DNA of 64,000 bases from NCBI RefSeq assembly GCF_000283155.1, contig NW_004454171.1, positions 15,715,297 to 15,779,296 on the forward strand. The letters run 5' to 3'. Position 1 is the first letter of the stretch. Each line of letters begins with the position of its first letter. The stretch comes from Ceratotherium simum simum (lineage: Eukaryota; Chordata; Mammalia; Perissodactyla; Rhinocerotidae). Positions 12,218-24,530 of this stretch are shown piece by piece. The position numbers and the translations under genes are program-made. The notes under the pieces were generated by a model. That model was not told the DNA's origin. It did not search any database and worked only from the letters and a program-made list of their open reading frames with translations.

Positions 12218-15200
12218 TAAACGCCCTAGAGATGTATTCTGCCTGATAACCGAGATAAGATATAGTATATGCATGCCTCTTAAACCAGATTTCTGTCTAT
12301 TCAACCATGCTACCAGGAGAATATACATTATACATAGGTTTATTTATTTTATTGCTCAAAAGGAAATTTTTATTATCTTTTTCCTAAACTCTAGAGGATC
12401 CCTAGTTGCATAGTGTAGCCACTTGTATATCAACTGAAACCTTGAGAGAAAATTATTTTCAATTCTGATGAACTCCCTGTAAGTTTCTACTACCTAAGCA
12501 TCTATTTGCTTTCTCTAGTTCTCCCCCACTACCTATGCTAAAATAATACTGCATCTCATAGTGAGCTCTCCATATTTAAGCTTACGTGGAATATGACTGA
12601 GTCTCCTTTAATGACATTTCGGTGTTGAAACAAAATTAGAACTAGCACAATACGGAAGCCACTTAGTATAGAATTTATTTAAACCTGCTTTCATTCCTAG
12701 GCTTTTAAAAGTTATGCTTGGGCAATGCTGCAAGCTCACTGATACAAATCAGGAATTACCTTAACACAATTTAATGTCAGCTGAGATACCCTTCTCACTG
12801 CTTCTGTCCTGATTGTCCTGGTTCACTGTCCCCACCGCGGGAGGTACAGACAGGCGTCCACATGACAGGGACAAGCTGTCCTTGCTCTTAATTCACACCC
12901 AAGGCCATGATGTTTTCAAATGTGTTAAAGACCAAGATACAGAAAGAATAGTCTATATTTTGTCTGGCAGATGAACTCTGCAATAACTGAGTCTCAAAGT
13001 AGGTCTAAAATCTAAGTATGCATATCAAACAGCTTGGTTTCTGAGTTGCGTATTGACATGGCTGCTGGTTCTACAGAAAATGCAAGTAAGCAAATGGCCT
13101 TCTAAAAAAGTCAGTAGCCCTGGAGCTCTCCTAATTTTGAATCACATGGAAATCAAAGCTTCACCTTTCACTAATCTCTTACAAATTAATTTTACATAAA
13201 ATTATCTAAGCATGCAAGGAAAGGTAAGACATCTGAGGAAGAAGTCAGTGGGGGGATAATTGTAAATCATATGTGTACACAGCATGATGTGATGTGGTAA
13301 TAAAAAAGAATGCATCTAACGTGTTTTAAAGCATGGACAAAAGGACTATTTTTAGAAAATCAGATATTAGTTTAGGACACATTTTTAGATAGGAAAATGG
13401 ACAGTCAAAATGTATAGATTATTAAAAGTGATTCCTTCTGCTTAATTTAAGGGTAGAACATTCACTTTCACAAAATTCGTAAGTCTTAGGGCTAAAAGTG
13501 AGGTTTCCCTTCTCAAACACTCACTTTCACACTTTTTTACATCTCATTCATCCTTGTGTTAGTGACCTCTTTCCAACCTATGCTATTAAGCCTCAGAAAA
13601 CATACATTTTTGTTTTCAACCTCATCAGAGAACCATTACTCCACATCTTAGCCTTCTGAATCAGCACTAGACTGGTTCTACCCCAAGCTTGTTCTCAGTA
13701 TCTCTTCCTAAAACTCGATGATCGGGAAGAATTGATACATTCCCAATATACCTTTCAGTTTATAATCAGTGTGTTCTGTCTCCAGGCTCAGAGAGAAAAG
13801 TCCTGCAAGTGTTGGTTGTCTAAATATGCAGCCTTTTAAACAAATCTCAACAAATCATAATGCTTGGAAATGTTCAAAAGTTATGTTCAGATTGGTAATT
13901 GGTAATGTGGTGACACTGAAAAAAAAAAACAAAGAATCATGTCTAAGGATGACATGCAATTTCTAAGATCACCACCAACAACAAAAATCCTGCCTCTGTT
14001 ATAACATTGAAAGCATATAATGATCTTGTGGAATCCACAGTGGCTGGTTATAAAGATCAACGGTCAGTAAACTTGTAAACAAAGTTTTGGATTTTTCTTT
14101 AATTGCGTGCCTTATAAAAAAAGTTATTTTTTTAACTGGAGCACAGCCATAACAATTTGGTTTTTATTCTAAGTTGCTTTTGTACTACACTGACTCTGCT
14201 GAGTGGTCATGACAGCAACCTTATGGCCCAGAGACCTTACGGGAGCCTAAAATATTTACCACCTAGCTCTTGACAAGAAAGGTTTGCAAATGCCTGGTAT
14301 AGATTAAAACTGCTTTCACTGTCAGAATCAATAACACAATTAAAAGCTCCTTTCACAATCTTTAATTTTTTAAACAAATAATTTAAAAATATAAAAATAT
14401 CTTAAAAACAAATCACTTAATGTTAAGTAATCGAGACTAACCTGTTTTAAAGCTGCCTTTTTAGGAACCATACTTCCTTTCTATCAAAGTAAAGTTTAAG
14501 AGCTTTGCACTCACCTCAGTTCTAAAACTGGAGAAAATGTGTTAAGAATATTTGTAGATCCTTTCAATTTTAAAAGAGTCCTAACTAAACTCTTGAAAGG
14601 CAAAATATATTTTACTTAATATACTCTTAGGTGAACTCTACTCTCAGATGAGGCTTATAAAACCGAAAGATATATCTGAAATTAGATTTTAAAGTATTTT
14701 GGAAAATTATAGCTTTATCTGTAAAGTCAAATTTTCTGTATAATAACTTTCCTTTTTACGTGCTTTTGGTGGTTTTGTAGGTAGGAGTCTAGGTTTTGGA
14801 GATATAAATGGAATATTAAAATATTTTCCCTAACGTGAGGCAAAATATTGAAAGCAGGCATTTTATTTGAGAAGTTAACTCAGGAAGCAAGGGTGAGACC
14901 AGAGTGACACAGGGAAGGAAGGAGGAAGGCTGATTATAAGGATGACTTATCTGCTTGGCTATTGCTGTGTTGGAACCTAATGGGCCTTCTGAGCAACCCT
15001 ATGAAATATTCTAAGAATTGTCAATCTGGGAGGAGAAAAGGGCTTCACGCCCTAATAGTCATGGGTGGCCCCATTGGCGTAAATTCTGCCAGACTTCTGG
15101 GTTGCAGCTGCATGGACATCCCTCCTCATTAAGTGACCGAAGTCATGAGTTGTGGGCCAGTCCAGGCAAGTGTTGTCCTATCACACCAGCACCAACTGGT

Positions 15201-15239
15201 CAAAGCCTGAGATGGAAACCCGTGCTTGAAGAGCCATCT
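12216..15239. other. Unassigned sequence
   Basis: No exon, RNA gene or confidently named repeat was recognised. A plus-strand ORF starting at 15018 has no domain and runs into L2 sequence. Confidence 0.45.
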
Positions 15240-15674
15240 ATTTCTTCTATCTACTCTTTGGTCTTCACACTTCAAACATTCTCCTTGCATGATATCACCA
15301 ATATGGTGATTATCCCAGATCTCTCTTCACTCCATACTTCTGCCCTAAACTTTTATTTTTTTCCCAACCACTGGTTGGAAATTTCCACTTTGATATCCGA
15401 TAGAAACCTCAAAGCTTTAAAATGTCTTAAAATAATTCATCCCTTCCCCTAAAACTCCCTGTCCCTTTCCTCCTCTACTCTATATTTCAACTGTTGGCTC
15501 CTACTGTTGTTCCCACCAGAATCCTGAATTATCCTTGACTCTTGCCCCTCATTCACTCCACACTTGCAAGCCTCAAAGACATTACTTTCTAAACATTTCT
15601 TGAATCCCTTTATTCCATCTGTGCTAGCTTATGTTCCCAGCTGAGGCCCTGATTGTCTCTTATCTGGACTAATT

Positions 15675-16006
<332 letters not shown>

Positions 16007-16600
16007 CATACATATATATTTTTAACAGTAGCCCTACTTCAAACATGTCCTCCTTGCAGCCAACAGAGTGGTGTATCTAAAAGTCCCTTCTCGTTGGTTC
16101 AATTAACTGATTAAACCCTTCAGTGGTTCCACAAAACTTGCAGGTCATTGCATTCATTCTTGACCATGACATCTGAGACTTTCCCTGATCCAACTTTTGT
16201 CTACCTCTCCCTGCCTCAATCTTTACGCACCATGAATTCCAGAACTGCTTAGTAGTTCTTCACATGAGCATGCTGATTCTCATCTGTGTACACTTGCATA
16301 GCCCTCCTGGTCTCCTTAATTCCTGTCCCCCACCCCCAACTCACTCCCTCTCCTATTAACACTTTAACATATAAGTCATACAACACCTTCCTTGATACCA
16401 CCATGCTGAGTCAGAAGTCACTCCTTTTTTTATTGTAATTATTTGCTTTTATGTCTCTGTCTCACTTTGTCCCCTTTAGAACATGTGCTCCATGAGGACA
16501 ATGACCATCTACTATTCCTGTTTGTATCCTCAAGTGGCATAGTACCTAGGACACTGTAGGATCTAATATCAGTGAACAAATGAATATGTCAATAGACGTG

Positions 16601-18319
16601 AATTAGCACTTAAATAAAAAGGTTCCCTTTGAACTAAGTTAAAATTCACACAGAGAGATTATACTCAACAGTTAATGTTTGTTGTTTATGTTCCATTTCT
16701 TTCGGGCCATTAATTCATTACTTATTTTCAGTATATCAATACTTTTTGCTGATATGAAAAAAGATAGAGGAACTAATGGCCCTCTCTAAAATATGTAATA
16801 GTAGAGCTGTTGATGTCTATCAGTAAAATTTGAATCATCGGAAAGGAAATTAAGAACATAAACTGTGATCTTAAATGTGTTTTAGGAGTTCAAAAATAAA
16901 TGAAATTCATGGTAGCTTATAGAAAAGTTAAGAAAAGCTTTTTTAAGATGTGATAAAGCTGAATTTTAGTTTCTTAATAACAACGGTTTTTGTGACTCAC
17001 AACATACAAAAAGAAGTAAATACTTCAATCGTGAATTTAAAAAATGGAATTGGTTGAGTTCTATAATTAGAAACAATGTATAGATCATTTCATTATTCCG
17101 ATGAAGAATTAGATCATTAGAAGATTATGTAACATCTGCAAGGTCACTAGGTCCCTTAGTAGAAAATTTAAACCTTAGACTCCAGGTATTCTAATTCCTG
17201 GCTTGATGTCAGTCCCACTTTATCATGTCATTTCCCCTATACCTCCACAAATAAAAGGTGAGAAATTACATTTGCTTTCCATGTACAGCACCAAATACCA
17301 ACCTCAGCATAAGAGCGTAACTAACGTGTATCTATCAAAAACAAAACAAAAAAATTCCGTATTAAAAGCATCTCAAAGTAATTTAATATAACTAATAGTG
17401 TAGTCTAACAGGAAAATCTCTTACAAAGGTATTTTTCCCTGAAAAAAGGAACAAATTGAAAAAAGATAAGTTCTTTGTAACCATGATGCAATACAAGCTA
17501 ATTCATTTTAATCCAATGCTTTGAATTGAAGCAAATTGACTTTAGAGTTATTCTCATTTTTCATTATAACCTTGTTTTTCATTACATTACACTATGCTTC
17601 ACTCTAATATGAAAATCAATTTTTCATCTTAACACATACTGGAAACACAAGGGGTCACCATGTCAGAAATCAGTAGGAAGAATATTTGTTTCCAGCTAAA
17701 TTTTTTTAAAGCTTCTTAGAAAGCTTTTTGAATTGAACAGTCTTATTCGAACACGATGATTCTTCCACATCCCAAGAACTGGGGTCTGTGAGAAAAAATA
17801 AGAAGCATCTTAATGATGACAAAGCGTTAAAGATAAGATGCCATTAACTAAACGTGTGGGGGACAGGCTGACTGCCTGAACCATTTTGTTCTGTCTTTGG
17901 AACGCTGAAAAAGCACGAAGTAAGAGGGTGGGAGCCGCATATTCATTTATTTGGGCATTGTCACCACTGTATTCACTGAAATTCATCTACATGCTTACCT
18001 ATGTGCTTTAGATTCTAGCTGATACAGTGAAAATTAAAAGAAATTGGTCCCTGTTTTCTGGGTAACTATAGTTTAAGCGCTAATACTAGACTAATAATTT
18101 ATATAAAACTTACATCCATAAAAGAATGTTCCCGGTGACTGTTGCCTAGGTAAACACCCCATTTCACTCTGTGCAAAAAGTCACACACTCTTGTCACTTT
18201 GCCCTAGTTTGAGTCCAAGAGAACTTTTACTTTAAAGGCAATTTAGGTTTGTAATTAAGAACTTGAACTCCGGAGCCAAACTGCAAATCTTAAAAACCTA
18301 GTTCTACTGCTCAATGTTT
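16601..18319. other. Unassigned sequence
   Basis: No gene was recognised. A MIR-like remnant may lie at about 18240-18310 ('aacttgaactccggagcc'). Confidence 0.4.
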
Positions 18320-18480
18320 TAAAAAATTTTTATTTTGACCTAATTTTAAACTTATAGAAAAGATGCAAAAATAACACAAAGAGACACCTCATGTCCTTTC
18401 CCTACTTCCCCTAACGTTAATGTTTTACAGACCGCTGTCCCTTATTTTCTCCACGAAAGAGTAGAACCCTCCTCTTAGTG
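18320..18480 (-). repeat. L1-family 3' UTR fragment
   Basis: 'taattttaaacttatagaaa' followed by 'gatgcaaaaataacacaaag' matches the antisense of an old L1/HAL1-type 3' region. Confidence 0.45.
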
Positions 18481-18689
18481 TTTTGGGGAGATTATAAAAA
18501 AGATAATATACAAAACACAGCACCTGGCACATAGAAACTGTTAAATACAACTGTGGTTAACAATTTTGTTTTATGACTACATGAGTAAAGCTTTGGTAGA
18601 AATAGAAACTAGAAGGAAACACAGAAGGTGAAGCTCTGTGATCAGGCTTTAGGCTTCTGTGACTAACTAGGGTTATGGCCAGATCCTAA

Positions 18690-19130
18690 TGGAAATATGT
18701 CTTAGGCCAGATTCCCTGTAAAACAAATGTGAGACAGAGATTTGGGTAAAGAACTTTTACTGAGGAATTCTCTTGGAACCAACAAGTGTAGGGGAGTGAA
18801 AGAAGCAGGATTGAGTGGAAGGAGCAGTTAAGCTGTGATGCAATCACAGCAAAGGCCTCAGCCAATCACACAGTGAATTGGATGGTCCATCAGAGTTGTC
18901 CTAAACTGATGCAAGAATACTGAGCTTTTGTACTCTGCATTGGCTGTTCTTCCGATATGGACTGCCTCCAAGGAGGCCACAACACCTTAGCAAGTCAACT
19001 CTCTGTCAATCTCTCTCTCAAGAATCAGCTGGGAGGCATCAGCAGCCAACTCTCCCAGAAGACTACTTCAGAGAGTACTTCCAGAGTACTCTCAGTACTT
19101 CAGAGTACTTCCCAGAGGAATACTCCAGTC
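18690..19130. repeat. Medium-reiteration repeat with short internal tandem copies
   Basis: The stretch from 'ccagattccctgtaaaacaa' through 'gcaaaggcctcagccaatca' looks like an ancient interspersed repeat, but I cannot name the family. At 19061-19128 it contains several imperfect copies of 'cagagtacttc'. Confidence 0.35.
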
Positions 19131-20179
19131 CTACAGAGGATTTGGGTTGTGCACAACAGTATCCACAATGAACTATTCATGAGAACCTGTGTGTGGGCAG
19201 AGTTAATCCATGGCCAGTGAATCAAATCTACATCACCTATTCTGTTAGGTGACAGAAATTTAAAAAGATAAATTAAAGTCCATATACTAATCATCAAAGT
19301 CTGTTAAAACATTTGTCTTTTGCTATGTTTTGCTTTGCTTTGTTCATTTGTTTAAGAACCTTTAGAAAGCAATAATTACTAATATAATATGGAGTAGGGC
19401 AGAGTTAGGGGAACAGAGAAGCTAATTCTCTCCCACTTCTCAGAACTGGGGACTACTAAAGACCCAAGGAAGCAATGTGTTATCAAATATAGGTGGGACA
19501 CAAGCAAATTTTTAAATAATTAGATTGATTATTGATAATATATTTTGGTATAAATTTCTCCTCAAAAAATTTCAGAAAAAAATATTTAAAGCTATAATCA
19601 GTTCCCTTCTAAGAAACATACAGCTTTACTATACCAGTTTATTTTTCTTTACCTAATATTTTCTGATATATCATTACATGGGTTAAAGATATTCAGTTCA
19701 TGCCACCATGAAGAGCACACTTAATTTAGGCAATACAAATTCTTTTAGCATGTTTACTTTATTTCAAATGCAATAAGAAAATTACGTGATAACATAACGG
19801 TAATGCTAAAAAAAAGCCACTAAAAAACATTTGAACTCTTCAAATGATACACACACACATACACACATTCCCCATGCATGTCGTTTTCAAATAAAGTCTT
19901 CAGGAAGTTGTTTCATATATCTTTTATAGTTAAAAAAAATGTATATACTGGGTATTTAAAAACCATGCTCAGATTGTTAGAAGTGTAAAGTAATTTAACC
20001 AGAGACTACAATACAGAAGATACTGTAGCTACATATAGCCTAGGACGGTTCTAATTGAAATTTATTGGAAGAAGATTCTAACCTTTTCTTCAGCCCTTCC
20101 AAGGTTTGCTACTCAGTATATTTCTACAGTATAAAAATAATCCCTGCTCTGCAGATTATGTTCACAGAAGAGCTCTAAA
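19131..20179. other. Unassigned AT-rich sequence
   Basis: No gene or nameable repeat. A small CA-rich patch lies at 19850-19867. Confidence 0.45.
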
Positions 20180-21090
20180 CAGTTTTATAGACTTATTTAA
20201 GTATAATTTACATATAATAAAATCCACCCATTTTAAGTGTAGAGTTAAATGGGTTATGGCAGATGAATATCATCATGCAAACACAACCACGATCAAGATA
20301 TAGAAAATTACATCATCACAAAATGTTTTCTCCTACTCCTTTGCATTTAATCTCCCCTATATCAGACCATAGGAAACCACTATTTCTCACTATAGTTTTG
20401 TGTTTTCTAGAGTATCCTATTAGTGGAATCATACAATGATCTTTGATGTCTAGCTTCCCTCACTGAGCATAATGTTTTTGAGATTCATCCATATTGTTGT
20501 CCTATCAGTAGTTTGTTCATTTTTTATTGCTGAGTAGTATTCCATTTATAGACCTACCACAATTGGTTTATCTAGTTGATGGATGCTATTGGCTATGAAC
20601 TTTCTAGTACCAGCCTTTGTGTGCATATGTTTTTATTTCTCTTGGGAAGGAGTGGAGTTGCTTGGCCATAGGGTTGGTTGTATGTTAAATGTTATAATCA
20701 ACTGCCAAACTCTTTTCCAAAGTGGCTGTGCCATTCTGAATTTCCACCAGCAATGTGGAATACCAGTTGCTTCACATCGATATCAACACTTGATATGGTC
20801 AGTTCTTTTCATTTCAGCCATTCCAGTGGATGTAAAATGGTACCTCAATGTGGTTTTAATTTGCATTTCCCTGATAATGAGTGATGTTAAGCACCTTTTC
20901 ATTTGCTTATTGGCCATTTGTATATCTTTTTTAGTGAAATGTCTGTTAAAATATTTTGCCCGTTTTATCAGGTTGTGTGTTTTTTCTTTATTGAGTTGTT
21001 TTACTTATTTATATATTCCAGATACAAGTTCTTTTTCAGATATACTTGAAATTATTTTCTCCTTATCTGTAGTTTGCCTTTTCATTTCTT

Positions 21091-21345
21091 TTTTTTTTTT
21101 TTTTTCTGGTGAGGAAGATTAGCCCTGAGCTAACATCTGTTGCCAGTCTTCCTCTTTTTGCTTGAGGAAGATGGTCCCCAAGCTAACATCTGTGCCAATC
21201 TTCCTCCACCTTGCATTGGGGACACTGCCCCAGCATGGCTTGATGAGCGGTGTGTAGGTCCGCGTCCGGGATCTGAACCCGTGAACCCCGGGGGCGTGGA
21301 AGTGGAGCGTGCAAACTTAACCACTACTTCACTGGGCTGGCCCCC
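21091..21345 (-). mobile_element. ERE SINE (ERE1-like) inside the L1
   Basis: A T run leads to 'gaggaagattagccctgagc', a second 'gctaacatctgtgccaatct' block, 'cagcatggcttgatgagcgg' and the head 'actgggctggcccc'. A 16-base target duplication, tgccttttcatttctt, lies at 21075-21090 and 21346-21361. Confidence 0.93.
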
Positions 21346-22336
21346 TGCCTTTTCATTTCTTAATGGTGTTTTTCAAATAGCAAAAGATTTAATTTTGATG
21401 AAGTCCAATTTATGATTTTTTTTAATCTTTGTTTTTTCTTTTTTTTATTTAGGAAATTGCTGTCTGTATCAAGATCATTAAAATATTCCCTATGCTTTCT
21501 TCAATAAGTTTTATATTTTTACATTTACTATTATGTATACGACACATCTTGACTTACTTTGAGGTTATGGTATGAGGTAGTGCTGATGTTCATATTTTCC
21601 ATTTAATATTCAATTTTAACAGCACCATTTTTCAAGAGACTATTATTTCCCTATTGAATTACAACTGGCTATGTAAGGGTGGGTCTCCCTCTAAACTTTT
21701 TATTCTGTTTCATTGATATATATATATGTCTTCTTTATGCCAATACTATGCTGTATTGCCTAAAACAGCTTTATAATATGTCTTGAAATCTGGAAAGCTA
21801 AGTCCTCCAACTTCATTCTTCTTTTTAAAAAATTGCTTTGGCTAATCTAAGATCTCTGCACTTCCATAAAAATTTTGGAATCAGCTTTGCAACTTCCCCA
21901 AAAAGGCTTATAGAACTGACTGGGATTGCATTAAATCTAGAGATCAATTTGGGGGTAATTATTATCTAATAAGTATTAGGTCTTTATCTGTTAACTTCAT
22001 ATATATATATTTCCATTTATTTAGGTTTTCTTTAATTTCACATATCAACATTTTATAAGTTTCAGATCTGCACATCTTTCATTAAATTTATTCCTAAGCA
22101 TTTTCTTATATTTGATGCTATTGTGAGTTGATTTTTTTATATAATGTAATTTTCCAATTGCTTGTTGATTGTATGCAGAAATAGAATTAATATTATTTAT
22201 TGACTTTTTATCCTAAAACTTTGCTAAATCCATTTATTAGTTTTAGAGCCTTTCTGCAGATTCCTAGGAATTTTCCATGTACACATTCATGTCATCTTAG
22301 AATTAATGTAGTGTTTTTCTTCCTTTCCAAAATGTG

Positions 22337-22400
22337 TGCCTGTCCTTTCTTTTTTTTTTTCTTTCTTTTCTTCCTTCTTCACTTCTTTCCTTCCCTCTTA
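22337..22400. repeat. Pyrimidine-rich tract
   Basis: A T/C-rich run of mainly CTTTC and TTCC units lies in the L1 sequence. Confidence 0.6.
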
Positions 22401-22419
22401 TGTTTCTCCTTTTTGCATT

Positions 22420-22713
22420 AGATTGTACTTTCAGTACAATATTTAAAAGTGGAGAGAGAGAACATCTTTGCATTCTTCTCAATCTTATGTAGAAAGAATT
22501 AAGTTTTTCACCATTAATGATGTTAGATGTAGATTTTTTGTAAATACATGTAATCAGTTCGAAAATGTTCCCTTCTATTCTTAGCTCGCTGAGAGTGTTT
22601 ATTATAAAAGGGTGCTGCATTTTGTAAATTCTTTTTATGCATCTATTGAGATGTTCTGCATGACTTGTCTCCTCTTTTCTAATAACATGGTAGATTTTCA
22701 GATGTAAACCCAA
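22420..22713 (-). pseudogene. L1 ORF2 reverse-transcriptase remnant
   Basis: Minus-strand coding includes KMQHPFIINTLSELRIEGN and INGEKLNSFYIRLRRMQRC followed by SLSPLLNIVLKV, matching the L1 RT region around the conserved 'G.PLSP.LFN' block. The surrounding frames are broken, so the element cannot encode a working enzyme. Confidence 0.75.
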
Positions 22714-23469
22714 ACTTGCATTACTGAGGTAAACCCCATTTGGTCACGACATATTGCCATTTTTTAATATTGCCAGACACAATTTGCTAAAATTGTGTGA
22801 AGACTGTCATATCAAAGTTCACAGCACATACTGGCCTCACATTTTCTTCTCTTGTGACATCTCTGTTTGGTTTTGGTATCAAGAGAATACTGGCCTCAGT
22901 TGGGATACATTTCCTCCTCCCTTTTTTGAAAGACTTTGATATAATTAATCAGTTAATATATCTAGGCCCCGAGATTTCCTTGTGTGAAGTTTTAAATGTG
23001 AATTAAATTTCTTTAACTAATACAGAGCTCTTTGAGTTTCCTATTTCTTCTTGAGTCAGTTTTGGTAATTGGTGTTCATTTCATCTAAGCAGTCCAATTT
23101 ATTGGCACCAAGTTCTTCATAATTCTCCTTTAGTATCCTTTAAATTTCAGTAGACTCTGTCACTATGACCCCCATAACTATTATTCAGTTCTATTACTAC
23201 ATTGACCTTTTATCATCCCATTACATGAGAGAAAAAATAGGCAGTTTGCTCTGGCAACCCTGAGGGAAGAAATGCCTTTCTTTCTTTATTTAGAATAATT
23301 AGGCATGAATATAGAGGAAATGCTCTCAACCATTTAGCAAAGGGACAGAGATCATATAATGTTTATTCTAGTTTAGTTAACTTTCAATTTTTATTTTTCA
23401 ACTTAATAATAATAACTGTTATATTTATTATTATTACATATTTATTATTGTTGTTGCTAACATTTGAAT

Positions 23470-23690
23470 AATTACCATATACCTGGCTCTTTTCTAAGCA
23501 TTTTACATATATTAATATATGTAATCTTCACAAAAACTATCCAAAGTAGCTACTATTATTATATCCAATTACAGGTGAAGAAATTGTGGCACAGAGTGGT
23601 TACATAATTTTCCCAAGTCTACAGCTAATAAATGACAGAGCCAGGATTTGAACTTAAGCAGTGTTACTCCAAAATCCATATTGCATCTTG
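23470..23690 (+). repeat. MIR element
   Basis: The MIR order is visible: 'ctaagcattttacatatatt', 'tgtaatcttcacaaaaac', 'acaggtgaagaaattgtggc', 'gccaggatttgaactt'. It is an ancient tRNA-derived SINE shared across mammals. Confidence 0.75.
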
Positions 23691-24345
23691 TTCAATAACT
23701 TGAATTTACTCTATAATGCAGTAAAAAGCTAAATTTATTGTACCAAAAATACAACTTTAATCTCAGCTACTTAAAATGTAAAATAAAATGAACTCACATT
23801 TTACACCAAATAGTAGTTCCAAGTTGATGTGGAGTTATCACATTGCATAAATTGTAGTAGTAGTGTAACGAATCTAAGTATAACACTACAAATTGTAGTT
23901 CCAGGATGCCTCAGGTTCACTTAGATAGAATGACACTCATGTGAAGCACCTACCTCTGTCATTAGCGGTTATTGGAGCAGAGATAATGCATGGAGTTATG
24001 GAGGAAGCTGTCATTACCTATGAGAGACAGAGGTAGCAGAGAAGCTGAGAAACAAGCAAGATAAATCTTCAAATGTTATCAAATCAAAGATCAGAAAGCC
24101 AGGGACAGCAACATAGGAGGACTAATAGAGTCTTGGAGGTCAAAGCAAATAGTTACACACTGCATTTGACAGAGAAAAATAAAGCCTTCTCCTACGACAG
24201 AGCCTGGGTGCTCTCTTAGTGGATTGTGATTGCTTTTGACCGTGTTATAATTTAGATGAAGTTACAGCCAGGGACACTGTGGGCGAAGGTCTGCTCTGTA
24301 CTGACTGAAGCAATGACACGAACACCGCAGTTAAAAGGATAATCA
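23691..24345. other. Unassigned sequence
   Basis: No gene or nameable repeat was seen. Confidence 0.45.
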
Positions 24346-24530
24346 GGGTCCTGCCCCGTGGCGAAGCGGTTAAGTGCGCGCGCTCCGCTGCTGGTGGCCC
24401 AGGTTCGGATCCCGGGCGCGCACCAACGCACCGCTTCTCCGGCCATGCTGTGGCGGTGCCCCATATAAAGTGGAGGAAGATGGGCATGGATGTTAGCCCA
24501 GGGCTGATCTTCCTCACACACACAAAAAAA
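24346..24530 (+). mobile_element. ERE SINE (ERE1-like)
   Basis: It starts 'gggtcctgccccgtggcgaa', with an A-box-like 'gtggcgaagcggttaag', a B-box-like 'ggttcggatccc', then 'ccatataaagtggaggaaga' and a tail 'gatcttcctcacacacac' into A's. The flanking 'aggataatca' and 'agataatca' form a near target duplication. Confidence 0.92.

Larger units (their letters stand above)
20180..23190 (-). repeat. 5'-truncated L1 on the minus strand
   Basis: The plus strand shows the reverse complement of an L1 3' UTR and ORF2: 'taaaatccacccattttaag', 'tgctgagtagtattccattt', 'gtggttttaatttgcatttc'. On the minus strand, RT-domain coding is recognisable at 22420-22640. An ERE interrupts it at 21091-21345. Long plus-strand ORFs here are antisense artefacts. 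Confidence 0.8.

Noticed and set aside
15018..15452. Plus-strand ORF of 144 codons
   Set aside because: Its second half is L2 sequence and no domain is visible.
20583..21122. Plus-strand ORF of 179 codons
   Set aside because: It lies on the antisense strand of an L1 whose reverse transcriptase is read on the minus strand. The hydrophobic translation is typical of reversed L1 sequence.
24360..24440. tRNA-like segment
   Set aside because: The A and B boxes belong to an ERE SINE; there is no tRNA cloverleaf with an acceptor stem. The same applies to the other EREs.
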